This document shows positions 1 to 7,111 of a stretch of 13,399 nucleotides of DNA, in pieces. The notes beneath the pieces were generated by a model that saw only the letters and a list, made by a program, of their open reading frames with translations, had not been told where the DNA came from and did not search any database. The translations under genes were made by a program, and so were the position numbers. The stretch comes from Candidatus Nitrotoga sp. CP45 (GTDB taxonomy: Bacteria; Bacteroidota; Bacteroidia; Flavobacteriales; Flavobacteriaceae): contig CALQCV020000024.1 of NCBI GenBank assembly GCA_943329165.2, forward strand, positions 1 through 13,399, written 5' to 3'. Numbering within the stretch: the first letter of the stretch is position 1; each line of letters starts with the position of its first letter.

Positions 1-183
<183 letters not shown>

Positions 184-300
184 TTAAAATATTCTCGTAA
201 AATTAATTTTTTAAAATAGGAAAATCGTATAACAAAAGTTAAAAAAATCCTATAAATAAAAAACAACCAACCAATAAAAAATTAAAACTATATGCTTATC

Positions 301-331
301 CAAAGTTAAAAACCCCAACTCAATTGCTCAA
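301..331 (-). promoter_or_regulatory. Candidate promoter for the carotenoid desaturase gene
   Basis: On the minus strand TAACTTTG (308 to 301) matches the Bacteroidota -7 box TAnnTTTG exactly, and a TTG (331 to 329) lies 20 nt upstream as a -33 element. It would start RNA near 296 and leave a leader of about 120 nt. The boxes overlap the pnp terminator: the -33 TTG is in the hairpin and the -7 box begins in its T-tract. A less perfect alternative (TAACTTTTG, 241 to 233) lies nearer the gene. Confidence 0.4.
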
Positions 332-338
332 GTTGGGG
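308..338 (-). terminator. Intrinsic terminator of pnp
   Basis: CCCCAACT (313-320) and AGTTGGGG (331-338) form a perfect 8-bp stem with a 10-nt loop. On the minus strand it is followed by five T (312-308). It lies 23 nt beyond the pnp stop codon. The plus strand also has an ATTTTTATT run after the stem, but no plus-strand gene precedes it. Confidence 0.85.
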
Positions 339-361
339 ATTTTTATTGTCAGCAAAAAATA

Positions 362-2545
362 TTACTTTTTATCATCTCTTCTTTCAAGACGTGGACCGCG
401 ATCTTCTCTAGCAGGAGCATTTTCATCTCTTGGAGGTCTTGGTAAAAGTGCTTTTCTTGACACTTTTTCTTTTCTAGTTTTAGGGTCAATACCTAAGTAT
501 TTTACTTGAAAAACATCGCCCATATTTACTACATCGGTTACGTTTTCTGTTCTTTCCCAAGCCAATTCTGAAACGTGTAATAAAACTTCATTTCCTGGAG
601 CTTCTGTATATTCTACAACTGCACCAAAGTCAAGCATTTTTATTACTTTAACTTCATAAGCTTCACCCATTTGTGGTTTGAAAATAATAGAATCGATTTT
701 TGCTAATACCGCAGCAATTCCGTCTGGGTCAGTTCCTAAGATTTCAACAACACCTTGCTCATCAACTTCGTTAATAACAATCGTACAACCGGTAGCTTTT
801 TGTAATTCCTGAATCACTTTTCCACCAGGTCCGATTAAGGCTCCAATGAAGTTTCCTGGAATAGTACGCATGATAATTTTTGGAGCATGAACTTTAACGT
901 CAGCATTTGGTTTAGCCAATGTGTCAGTTAATTTTCCTAAGATATGTAAACGTCCATCACGAGCTTGAGCCAAAGCTTGCTCCATGATTTCATATTTCAA
1001 TCCGTCAATTTTGATGTCCATTTGACAAGCCGTAATTCCTTCAGAAGTTCCGGTTACTTTGAAATCCATATCTCCTAAATGATCTTCATCACCTAAGATA
1101 TCCGAAAGCACGGCGAAGCGCTCACCGTCAGTAATCAATCCCATAGCAATTCCAGAAACTGGACGAATCATTTGTACTCCAGCATCCATCAAAGCTAATG
1201 TTCCAGCACAAACTGTCGCCATTGAAGACGAACCGTTTGATTCCAATACTTCAGAAACAATTCTGATAGTGTACGGATTTTCAGCCGGAATCATGTTTTT
1301 CAAAGCACGTTGTGCTAAGTTTCCGTGACCAACTTCTCTTCGGGAAGTTCCTCTCAACGGACGCGCTTCTCCTGTAGAAAATGGGGGAAAATTATAGTGT
1401 AAATAGAATTTTTCTTCTCCTTGTTCAGATGGTGAATCAATTTGGTTAGCTTCTCTTGATGTTCCTAAAGTTGCAGTTGCCAAAGCTTGCGTTTCTCCAC
1501 GTGTAAATAAAGCCGAACCGTGTACAGATGGTAAATAATCTACTTCACACCAAATTGATCTGATTTCGGTAGTTTTTCTTCCGTCCAAACGAGTTCCTAA
1601 ATCTAAGGTTACATTACGAACCGCTTCTTTGTTTACTTTGTAGAAATATTTTCCAACTAAATCTCCATTTTCAGCTAATTCTTCTTCGGTAAACAAAGCT
1701 TTTACTTCTTCTTTTACAGCATCAAATGCAGCTGAACGTTCCTGTTTAGCCGAACCTTTGCTTGCAATAGCGTAAATTTTATCATAAGCCGCTGCTTTTA
1801 CTTTAGCGTAAATAGCTTCGTCTTCTTTTTCTTTTTCATAAGTACGAACTTCTTTCTTTCCAAAAGCTGCCGCTAATCTTTCTTGAGCAGCAATTTGGTT
1901 TTTGATATGTTCGTGAGCAAATTTAATCGCTTCCACCATTTCTGCTTCTGAAATTTCTTTCATTTCACCTTCTACCATTGCGATAGAATCAGTTGAAGCA
2001 CCAATCATCATATCAATATCTGATAATTCTAATTGAGCACGACTTGGGTTGATGATGAATTTTCCATCAATTCTTCCAACTCTAGCTTCAGAAATCAACG
2101 TTTCAAAAGGAATGTCAGACAGCGCCAATGCTGCCGAAGCGGCTAATCCTGCTAATGCATCTGGCATTACATCTTCGTCATGAGACATCAATTGAATCAT
2201 AACTTGAACTTCTGCATGGTAATCACTTGGGAAAAGCGGACGCAATACACGGTCAACTAATCTCATTGTCAACACTTCGTTGTCACTTGGACGAGCTTCT
2301 CTTTTGAAGAAACCTCCAGGAAAACGACCTGCTGCTGCAAATTTTTCACGATAATCTACCGTCAAAGGTAAAAAATCAATACCTGGACTTGCTTTTCTTG
2401 CGGATACTACTGTTCCTAAAATAACAGTTTTTCCAATTCTAACTACTACAGATCCATCAGCTTGTTTCGCTAAACATCCTGTCTCGATTGTGATGCTTCT
2501 ACCATCACCTAAATCGATTTTTTCTACAAATAATTGTGGAATCAT
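362..2545 (-). CDS. pnp: Polynucleotide phosphorylase (PNPase)
   Basis: A 727-residue 3'-5' exoribonuclease that uses phosphate to degrade RNA to nucleoside diphosphates and works as a homotrimer in mRNA turnover. The family domains appear in order: a first RNase PH domain (about 1-140, with FFKR at 79-82), a helical linker, a second RNase PH domain with the phosphate-binding GTSRRE (399-404) and the metal/catalytic aspartates of [10 protein letters not shown] (485-494; D486 and D492, the same numbering as in E. coli), a KH domain with GPGG at 572-575, an S1 domain (about 628-700) and a charged Arg/Asp-rich tail. The start is ATG 2545 ([17 protein letters not shown]). The reading frame stays open upstream to 2683, but that longer start lies inside the rpsO terminator hairpin and would add 46 atypical residues. 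It follows rpsO, the classical arrangement, with a terminator between them, so pnp probably depends on readthrough or an unrecognised promoter. Confidence 0.97.
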   Translation of the reverse strand: MIPQLFVEKIDLGDGRSITIETGCLAKQADGSVVVRIGKTVILGTVVSARKASPGIDFLPLTVDYREKFAAAGRFPGGFFKREARPSDNEVLTMRLVDRVLRPLFPSDYHAEVQVMIQLMSHDEDVMPDALAGLAASAALALSDIPFETLISEARVGRIDGKFIINPSRAQLELSDIDMMIGASTDSIAMVEGEMKEISEAEMVEAIKFAHEHIKNQIAAQERLAAAFGKKEVRTYEKEKEDEAIYAKVKAAAYDKIYAIASKGSAKQERSAAFDAVKEEVKALFTEEELAENGDLVGKYFYKVNKEAVRNVTLDLGTRLDGRKTTEIRSIWCEVDYLPSVHGSALFTRGETQALATATLGTSREANQIDSPSEQGEEKFYLHYNFPPFSTGEARPLRGTSRREVGHGNLAQRALKNMIPAENPYTIRIVSEVLESNGSSSMATVCAGTLALMDAGVQMIRPVSGIAMGLITDGERFAVLSDILGDEDHLGDMDFKVTGTSEGITACQMDIKIDGLKYEIMEQALAQARDGRLHILGKLTDTLAKPNADVKVHAPKIIMRTIPGNFIGALIGPGGKVIQELQKATGCTIVINEVDEQGVVEILGTDPDGIAAVLAKIDSIIFKPQMGEAYEVKVIKMLDFGAVVEYTEAPGNEVLLHVSELAWERTENVTDVVNMGDVFQVKYLGIDPKTRKEKVSRKALLPRPPRDENAPAREDRGPRLERRDDKK

Positions 2546-2659
2546 AAATTTTCCTTGTTTAATTTTACATTGGTTCCTGCCTGTCGACAGATTAGATGTG
2601 TTGTTGTAGTTGTTGTTTGTAACCCAATGAAAAACCGAAACTTTTCTTCTTTTTAATGT
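2546..2659 (-). promoter_or_regulatory. G-poor pnp leader with CAA repeats and a 10-bp palindrome
   Basis: Between the rpsO terminator and the pnp ATG the minus-strand RNA has a long stretch without G, rich in CAA/ACAAC (2620 to 2591), followed by the perfect palindrome CTGTCGACAG (2590 to 2581). The arms CATTGGGTT (2629 to 2621) and AACCAATG (2575 to 2568) are complementary apart from one bulged G and would enclose both. No TAnnTTTG box was found here. In E. coli PNPase controls its own mRNA through leader cleavage; whether this leader does likewise is inference. Confidence 0.35.
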
Positions 2660-2686
2660 AAAAAAAAAGAGGCGCGTGGGCACCTC
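2660..2686 (-). terminator. Intrinsic terminator between rpsO and pnp
   Basis: On the minus strand GAGGTGC (2686-2680) pairs with GCGCCTC (2675-2669), including one G-U pair, around the 4-nt loop CCAC, and is followed by nine T (2668-2660). It sits 11 nt after the rpsO stop. It should end most S15 transcripts and let some readthrough reach pnp. Confidence 0.9.
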
Positions 2687-2697
2687 TTTTATATTGA

Positions 2698-2967
2698 CTA
2701 TTTTCTAATATTCAATTCTTTGATGATCTCACGATATCTGTTGATCTCTTTTTTCTTCAAGTAATCAAGAAGACTTCTTCTTTTACCTACCAAAAGTACT
2801 AACGAACGCTCTGTATTGTAATCGTGACGATTTTTTTTCAAGTGCTCTGTTAAGTGAGAGATTCTAAATGTGAACAATGCGATTTGTCCTTCTGCAGATC
2901 CTGTGTTTTCTGCTTTTCCTCCGTGTTTAGCGAAGATTTCTGCTTTAACTTCATTAGTTAAGTACAT
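2698..2967 (-). CDS. rpsO: 30S ribosomal protein S15
   Basis: An 89-residue protein, the normal length for S15, which binds 16S rRNA helices early in assembly of the 30S platform. Visible family features are the [11 protein letters not shown]-terminal stretch, [22 protein letters not shown] (22-43, the conserved rRNA-binding helix region), the HDYNTERSL loop (48-56) and [12 protein letters not shown] (61-72). The start is ATG 2967, with a well-formed promoter about 60 bp upstream and no Shine-Dalgarno sequence, as is usual in Bacteroidota. It precedes pnp on the same strand with a terminator between them. Nothing about the protein is unusual. Confidence 0.98.
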   Translation of the reverse strand: MYLTNEVKAEIFAKHGGKAENTGSAEGQIALFTFRISHLTEHLKKNRHDYNTERSLVLLVGKRRSLLDYLKKKEINRYREIIKELNIRK

Positions 2968-3023
2968 GCTAATATTATTTAAATGATTATTATGTATGAA
3001 TTAAGATTTTCTCAATTCGTGTG

Positions 3024-3053
3024 CAAAAGTAAACTTTATTTTCAATTAGACAA
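3024..3053 (-). promoter_or_regulatory. Promoter of rpsO (TTG-N19-TACTTTTG)
   Basis: On the minus strand TTG (3053-3051) is followed after 19 nt by TACTTTTG (3031-3024), a full match to the Bacteroidota -33/-7 consensus. RNA would start near 3019, giving a leader of about 50 nt before the rpsO ATG. The -33 element lies in the spacer of a perfect 11-bp inverted repeat (ATTTTCAATTA 3038-3048 and TAATTGAAAAT 3062-3072). Confidence 0.85.
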
Positions 3054-3122
3054 CTATTATTTAATTGAAAATTTAAAGATTCATGAGTTTTAAAGTTTGG
3101 TTTTTACCAACTTATGCAATTA

Positions 3123-3194
3123 TAAACCATTAAGAGATTAAGTAAATTAAGTATTTATATCATTCTTAATGAACCTTAATATCTTAATGGTTTA
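3123..3194. repeat. Long imperfect hairpin built of ATTAAG/CTTAAT units
   Basis: Arms 3123-3142 and 3175-3194 are complementary over 19 of 20 positions (one G/A mismatch, 3136/3181). An inner stem pairs ATTAAG (3146-3151) with CTTAAT (3165-3170). The left half has three ATTAAG copies (3129, 3137, 3146) and the right half three CTTAAT copies (3165, 3175, 3183), 8-10 nt apart. It lies 70 nt past the stop of the methionine sulfoxide reductase gene and upstream of the rpsO promoter, in the 296-nt gap between those genes. It could act as a weak factor-independent 3' end or be a dispersed intergenic repeat. No T-tract follows on the minus strand. Confidence 0.75.
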
Positions 3195-3263
3195 AATAAA
3201 AATTGTTTATTATACATAATTACCATATGAATAGTGATTGGCAGCATTTTTCAAATCAACTTT

Positions 3264-3716
3264 TTAAAACAACTTTGCAACTTCCTGATTTACAAATTCT
3301 AAAAAGCGTTCGTCGACTTCTGTGAAGGGATTGATAACATGACTGTCAATATCGATTTGACCAATATTTTTTCCGTTTACAAAAAGCGGTACTACAATTT
3401 CTGACTTAACAGTAAAACTGCAGGCGATATAATTGTCTTGGGCAGCGACGTCGGGCACAACAAAGTTTTGGTTTGATTCTGCCACTTGTCCGCAAATACC
3501 TTTTCCAAATGGAATTACAGTGTGGTCTGTTTCGGCACCAACATAAGGCCCGAGATGTAATGTTTTATTTTCGTGATTGGCAAAATAAAACCCAACCCAA
3601 TTGTAATAGGAAATAGTATCGGATAAGAACTGGCAAAGGTTTTTTAGTTTCACATCTCTTTCTGTTTTTTCAGCAAGAATAGCTGTGACCTGCGGTTTTA
3701 AGCTTTCAAAATTCAT
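3264..3716 (-). CDS. Free methionine-(R)-sulfoxide reductase (GAF-domain fRMsr)
   Basis: A 150-residue single-GAF-domain protein of the YebR/fRMsr family, a cytosolic enzyme that reduces free methionine-R-sulfoxide with thioredoxin-type electrons. Signature stretches are YYNWVGFYFA (37-46), LGPYVG (55-60), IPFGKGICG (68-76), DNYIACSF (94-101), SEIVVPL (105-111) and IGQIDIDS (118-125). Cys75 and Cys99 have the same 24-residue spacing as Cys94 and the catalytic Cys118 of the E. coli enzyme, and Glu106, Asp122 and Asp124 correspond to its ligand-binding acidic residues. The position of E. coli Cys84 is His65 here, so one of the three classical cysteines is missing. The start is ATG 3716. It diverges from xrtF across a 118-bp gap. 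A -7-like TACATTTG (3788-3781, minus) has no clear -33 partner. I am confident of the family; activity is inferred. Confidence 0.9.
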   Translation of the reverse strand: MNFESLKPQVTAILAEKTERDVKLKNLCQFLSDTISYYNWVGFYFANHENKTLHLGPYVGAETDHTVIPFGKGICGQVAESNQNFVVPDVAAQDNYIACSFTVKSEIVVPLFVNGKNIGQIDIDSHVINPFTEVDERFLEFVNQEVAKLF

Positions 3717-3737
3717 AGTTTGTTATTTTGACAATTG

Positions 3738-3763
3738 ATCTGTGTAAATCTGTGAAATCTGTG
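3738..3763. repeat. Triple ATCTGTG tandem repeat
   Basis: ATCTGTG occurs at 3738-3744, 3748-3754 and 3757-3763, separated by short A-rich spacers (TAA, AA). It lies in the predicted leader of the methionine sulfoxide reductase gene. From memory, similar CACAGATT/AATCTGTG strings recur between genes in Bacteroidota genomes; that has not been checked. Confidence 0.6.
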
Positions 3764-3780
3764 TTCAATTTTATTTTTTG

Positions 3781-3820
3781 CAAATGTAACGACTGCACTT
3801 TTTTATTTTATATAAATTTG
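3781..3820. promoter_or_regulatory. Divergent -7 boxes between the sulfoxide reductase gene and xrtF
   Basis: TACATTTG on the minus strand (3788-3781) and TAAATTTG on the plus strand (3813-3820) each match TAnnTTTG and point away from each other toward the two flanking genes. Neither has a TTG at the expected 19-20 nt, so these are only half-supported. The plus box would start xrtF RNA about 10 nt before its start codon. Confidence 0.35.
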
Positions 3821-3834
3821 TTAAAAATTATCTT

Positions 3835-4392
3835 TTGAAAAATTTGCTGCTCCAATACAAACCATTTTTACTTTTTCTCGGAAAATTCATTTTCAGCTAT
3901 TTGATATTAACCGTCATTTATCAAACTTATCTTAATCATTTTGATGTGAAAAATGTTGAAGTTGATACTTTTACAAAAATGGTTGCCAAGCAATCGGCAG
4001 CAGTTTTATCCTTAGTCGATTCGAAATCTTACACAATGCCACATCAGACAGAACAGACCGTAAAATTATTTTATAAAGGCAAATACATTTCTAGGATTAT
4101 TGAAGGTTGCAATGCTTTAAGTGTGATTATTTTATTTATTTCGTTTGTTATTGCCTTTACCGGAAAGTTAAAAAAAACTATTCTTTTCATTTTGTTTGGC
4201 AGTATACTAATTCACATTCTGAATATTGGTCGAATTGCACTTTTGTGTGTCGCACTGTATCATTTTCCACAGTACGAGCATTTGTTACACGGAGTGGTTT
4301 TCCCGTTGGTTATTTATGGAGTTGTATTTTTGTTATGGGTAATTTGGGTTAATAAATATTCTTTGTATGCAACAGAAATCGATAAGAAATAA
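3835..4392 (+). CDS. xrtF: Exosortase family protein XrtF
   Basis: A 185-residue polytopic inner-membrane cysteine protease/transpeptidase-like protein of the exosortase/archaeosortase superfamily. The expected catalytic triad is visible: Cys92 in EGCNALSV (90-97), Arg133 in NIGRIALL (130-137) and His152 in EHLLHGVVFP (148-157). Hydrophobic segments at about 10-29, 95-112, 114-141 and 153-173 are membrane spans; the 35-90 stretch is probably extracytoplasmic. The start is TTG 3835 (MKNLLLQYKPF), as no ATG fits. It overlaps the next gene by 26 nt, and that gene is the usual partner of XrtF, which supports the call. Exosortases cut C-terminal sorting signals on surface proteins; I see no such substrate here, and the physiological target of XrtF is unknown to me. 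Confidence 0.9.
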   Translation: MKNLLLQYKPFLLFLGKFIFSYLILTVIYQTYLNHFDVKNVEVDTFTKMVAKQSAAVLSLVDSKSYTMPHQTEQTVKLFYKGKYISRIIEGCNALSVIILFISFVIAFTGKLKKTILFILFGSILIHILNIGRIALLCVALYHFPQYEHLLHGVVFPLVIYGVVFLLWVIWVNKYSLYATEIDKK

Positions 4393-4813
4393 AAGTAAAA
4401 TTGGATGGTCGCTTTTCTTGATATTGCTTTTGGTTTTAATAAGAGCTTTTGAAGACACAATTTTCTATGATCCGTTTTTAAATTATTATAAAGAGGAATA
4501 TACCCATTTGTCCTTTCCTCAAATTAATATTTTTAAATTGTTTTTTAGTTATGGATTTCGGTTTTATATTAATTCAGTGATTTCATTATTATTGTTATAT
4601 GTCATTTTTAAAGACAGGCAAATTGTAAAATTCTCTGCGCTACTTTACATGGTTTTAGGTTCAATACTGATGATTAGTTTTGTTTTTGTCTTGACATTTT
4701 TTGCCGAAGAAAGTAAAATGACTTTGTTCTACATTAGAAGATTTTTAATCCAACCTATTTTTATTTTGCTGTTTATCCCAGGATTTTATTATCAGAAAAA
4801 GATTAAAAAGTAA
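4367..4813 (+). CDS. Exosortase F system-associated membrane protein
   Basis: A 148-residue membrane protein with four hydrophobic segments (about 13-28, 54-72, 84-111 and 123-142). A conserved-looking motif, RAFEDTIFYDPFLNYY (26-41), follows the first span and recalls the family that accompanies XrtF in flavobacteria. The ATG at 4367 lies inside the end of xrtF (26-nt overlap, different frame), so the two are almost certainly translated together. It has a basic cytoplasmic tail (YYQKKIKK). No enzymatic motif is seen; it probably forms a complex with XrtF or supports it. The assignment rests on position plus remembered family features. Confidence 0.85.
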   Translation: MQQKSIRNKSKIGWSLFLILLLVLIRAFEDTIFYDPFLNYYKEEYTHLSFPQINIFKLFFSYGFRFYINSVISLLLLYVIFKDRQIVKFSALLYMVLGSILMISFVFVLTFFAEESKMTLFYIRRFLIQPIFILLFIPGFYYQKKIKK

Positions 4814-4833
4814 GTTTATTTTCTTAACTTTAC

Positions 4834-4863
4834 TTGATTAGTATATGCCGAAATTTAATTTTG
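4834..4863 (+). promoter_or_regulatory. Promoter of the ATP-cone/beta-CASP unit (TTG-N19-TAATTTTG)
   Basis: TTG (4834-4836) and TAATTTTG (4856-4863) are separated by 19 nt, matching the Bacteroidota -33/-7 consensus. The ATG of the next gene is at 4870, so RNA would begin 0-3 nt before the start codon. The same TTG could be misread as an upstream start codon for that gene. Confidence 0.7.
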
Positions 4864-4869
4864 AGTATT

Positions 4870-5700
4870 ATGAAAATAGTAAAGCATTCCGGAAGTGTTG
4901 TTGATTTTAATCGAGATAAACTTAAAAGTTCTTTATTAAAATCTGGCGCAAATAGGTTGGTTATTGATGACATTTTACAAGTTATTGATAATCAAATTTA
5001 TGAAGGAATTTCTACAAAAAAAATCTACAAATTAGCTTTTAATTTACTCAAAAAATCTTCCAACTCTATTGCGGCAAGGTACAATTTGAGATCTGCGATT
5101 CAGATGCTTGGTCCGGCAGGGTTTTTCTTTGAAAAATTCATTTCACGACTTTTTATTTCAGAAGGGTATGTGTCAAAGACAAATCTCTTTTTGCAGGGTA
5201 AGTGCGTTACGCATGAAGTAGATATTATCATCAAGAAAAATAATTATATCGAGATGATAGAATGTAAGTTTCACCCAAGAAGCGAAAGTAATTCAGACGT
5301 GAAAGTACCAATGTATATATTATCCAGATTTAATGATTTAAAAGATAGAAATTACCCCATTTTTTCCAAAAGCGATAAAATTTCAAGCTGTTGGATTACA
5401 ACGAATAATCGGTTTACGTCAGATGCGTTGGCTTTTGCCAATTGTTCTGGGCTCAAATTATTGAGTTGGGATTATCCGACAAATTTTAGTTTAAGAAAAA
5501 TAATTGATGAAAAACAATTGTACCCAATTACTTGTTTAACAACTTTAACCATAGCAGAAAAAGACAAACTGATGGTGTTAGATATCATTTTGGCTAGAGA
5601 AATTATTGATAAATTAGAAATTCTTGAAAAAATAGATCTTAGTCCAATCAGAATAAAAAATGTGATTAGAGAGGCTTCGGAACTATGTAAATATTTATGA
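4870..5700 (+). CDS. ATP-cone domain fused to Mrr-like PD-(D/E)xK nuclease domain
   Basis: A 276-residue soluble protein. Residues about 1-80 (MKIVKHSGSVVDFNRDKLKSSL ... ARYNLRSAI) form an ATP-cone, the small nucleotide-sensing domain known from ribonucleotide reductases and NrdR. Residues about 85-180 look like a restriction-endonuclease fold: Glu88 in the leading helix FFEKFISRLF, then VTHEVDIII (Asp118) and IEMIECKF (Glu131, Lys133), the D-x(n)-ExK catalytic pattern of Mrr-type nucleases. The C-terminal 60 residues are helical and resemble a helix-hairpin-helix tail. ATG 4870 is preferred to TTG 4834, because that TTG is the -33 promoter element. The stop is followed after one base by the ATG of the beta-CASP RNase (TGATATG), so they are co-translated. 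Likely role (inference): nuclease gated by ATP/dATP. No methyltransferase is nearby, so it is not an ordinary restriction system. Confidence 0.85.
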   Translation: MKIVKHSGSVVDFNRDKLKSSLLKSGANRLVIDDILQVIDNQIYEGISTKKIYKLAFNLLKKSSNSIAARYNLRSAIQMLGPAGFFFEKFISRLFISEGYVSKTNLFLQGKCVTHEVDIIIKKNNYIEMIECKFHPRSESNSDVKVPMYILSRFNDLKDRNYPIFSKSDKISSCWITTNNRFTSDALAFANCSGLKLLSWDYPTNFSLRKIIDEKQLYPITCLTTLTIAEKDKLMVLDIILAREIIDKLEILEKIDLSPIRIKNVIREASELCKYL

Positions 5701-5701
5701 T

Positions 5702-7057
5702 ATGAAAATTAAATTTCTTGGAGGCGCAGGAACAGTAACAGGTTCAAAAACATTAATCGAAAGCAATGGAATCAGAATTCTAATCGATTGTGGACAATTT
5801 CAAGGGTTAAAACCTTTGCGGGAACTTAATTGGGAACCACTTCCAATTTTACCGAATACAATTGACTTTGTTTTGTTGACTCATGGCCATTTAGATCATT
5901 GCGGTTGGTTGCCTAGACTTGTAAATCAAGGTTTTGAAGGGAAAATATATTGCACAAGCCCAACAGCTAGTGTCTCTAAATTAATTCTATTAGACAGCGC
6001 CAAAATTCAGGAAGAAGAGGCCAATAAAGCAAATAAAGAACATTTTTCCAAACACGAAAAAGCAGAACCTCTGTATAATGTTGAACAATCTAAAGCCGTT
6101 TTCCCTTTATTCAGAGTGATAAATGCTGATCAAGAAGTACAACTTGATGCAGAAATATTAGCTGTTTTTAGAAATGCAGGACACATTATTGGTGCTTGTT
6201 CTATCGAGCTAAAATTAGAAGGCAAAACACTCGTTTTTTCTGGCGATATTGGTCGGGATGATGATGTGCTGATGTTTCCCCCGGAAAAACCCAAGGAAGC
6301 AGATTATATTTTTCTTGAAAGTACTTATGGCAACCGAATTCATCCCGATGACGACGTCAAATTACTGTTAGAAACTTACATCAACAATACGTATCAAAAT
6401 AATGGGACAGTTATTATTCCGAGTTTCGCAGTGGAACGAGCCCAAACCATTATGTATTTGATTTGGAAGTTAAAGGAGGAAGATAGAATTCCAAATATAC
6501 CTTACATTATTGATACTCCAATGGGAATAAGTGTTTTGGATGTTTTTACAAACAATAAAAATTGGCACAAATTGTCGGAAGAGGAATGTGTTCAAATGTG
6601 TAAAATTTTCACGATGAATTCAGATTATCAAGAAACTATAAACACCATTTATAATAAACAACCAAAAGTTGTTATTGCCGCCAGCGGAATGATTACCGGC
6701 GGGAGGGTTTTGAGTTATTTGGAAGAATATATCGGATTACCTGAAACAACTATAATTATTGTTGGCTACCAAGGTGAAGGAACGCGTGGTAGAAAACTAT
6801 TAGAAGGAGCAACAGAAATAAAGATTCACGGGAAATATTATCCGGTTAAGGCTAAAATTTTAGAAATACAGGGGTTGTCTGCACATGGTGACCAAAATGA
6901 TTTGATCAATTGGTTGTCAGAATTAAAAAATAAACCCCAAAAAGTGTTTTTAGTTCATGGTGAAAACCAACCGGCAGATGAATTACGAATCAAAATACAG
7001 GAAAAATATGGTTTTGATTGTGCTGTTCCTTTGTTAGGGCAAGAGTTTGAGCTATAA
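5702..7057 (+). CDS. Metallo-beta-lactamase/beta-CASP RNase
   Basis: A 451-residue cytosolic zinc hydrolase of the beta-CASP family (YSH1/CPSF73-like, related to RNase J), which acts on RNA as an endo- or exonuclease. Zinc ligands are visible in order: HGHLDH (61-66), His161 in GHIIGA, Asp182 in SGDIGR. The beta-CASP motifs follow: A, acidic E206 in LESTYGNR; the mobile beta-CASP insert (about 215-370) with ASGMITGGR (327-335); B/C histidines in GLSAHGD (391-397; H395) and VHGE (418-421; H419). Length and all catalytic residues are normal, so it should be active. It follows the ATP-cone nuclease by 1 nt. I know this type of enzyme as often encoded beside ATP-cone proteins in bacteria, but cannot verify that here. 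No clear terminator follows in the 54 nt to the next gene. Confidence 0.93.
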   Translation: MKIKFLGGAGTVTGSKTLIESNGIRILIDCGQFQGLKPLRELNWEPLPILPNTIDFVLLTHGHLDHCGWLPRLVNQGFEGKIYCTSPTASVSKLILLDSAKIQEEEANKANKEHFSKHEKAEPLYNVEQSKAVFPLFRVINADQEVQLDAEILAVFRNAGHIIGACSIELKLEGKTLVFSGDIGRDDDVLMFPPEKPKEADYIFLESTYGNRIHPDDDVKLLLETYINNTYQNNGTVIIPSFAVERAQTIMYLIWKLKEEDRIPNIPYIIDTPMGISVLDVFTNNKNWHKLSEEECVQMCKIFTMNSDYQETINTIYNKQPKVVIAASGMITGGRVLSYLEEYIGLPETTIIIVGYQGEGTRGRKLLEGATEIKIHGKYYPVKAKILEIQGLSAHGDQNDLINWLSELKNKPQKVFLVHGENQPADELRIKIQEKYGFDCAVPLLGQEFEL

Positions 7058-7080
7058 AGTTTTAATATGTTTTTAATTTT

Positions 7081-7107
7081 TTGCTAATTTGATTTTCACT
7101 AGCTTTG
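7081..7107 (+). promoter_or_regulatory. Promoter of the metal-uptake unit (TTG-N16-TAGCTTTG)
   Basis: TAGCTTTG (7100-7107) is a perfect TAnnTTTG box, and a TTG preceded by five T lies at 7081-7083, 16 nt upstream, slightly closer than usual. The ATG of the Cys-rich protein is at 7112, only 4 nt beyond the box, so the transcript should start at or next to the start codon. Confidence 0.65.
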
Positions 7108-7111
7108 CACT

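Noticed and set aside
2546..2683. N-terminal extension of pnp (46 extra residues)
   Set aside because: The upstream start lies in the rpsO terminator hairpin, and the added residues are not PNPase-like; [17 protein letters not shown] is the normal N-terminus.
4834..4869. TTG start for the ATP-cone protein
   Set aside because: The TTG is the -33 element of a well-spaced promoter, and the added residues precede the ATP-cone fold that starts at ATG 4870.
4870..5700. Classical restriction-modification system
   Set aside because: No DNA methyltransferase or specificity subunit is nearby; the protein has an ATP-cone and an RNase partner instead.
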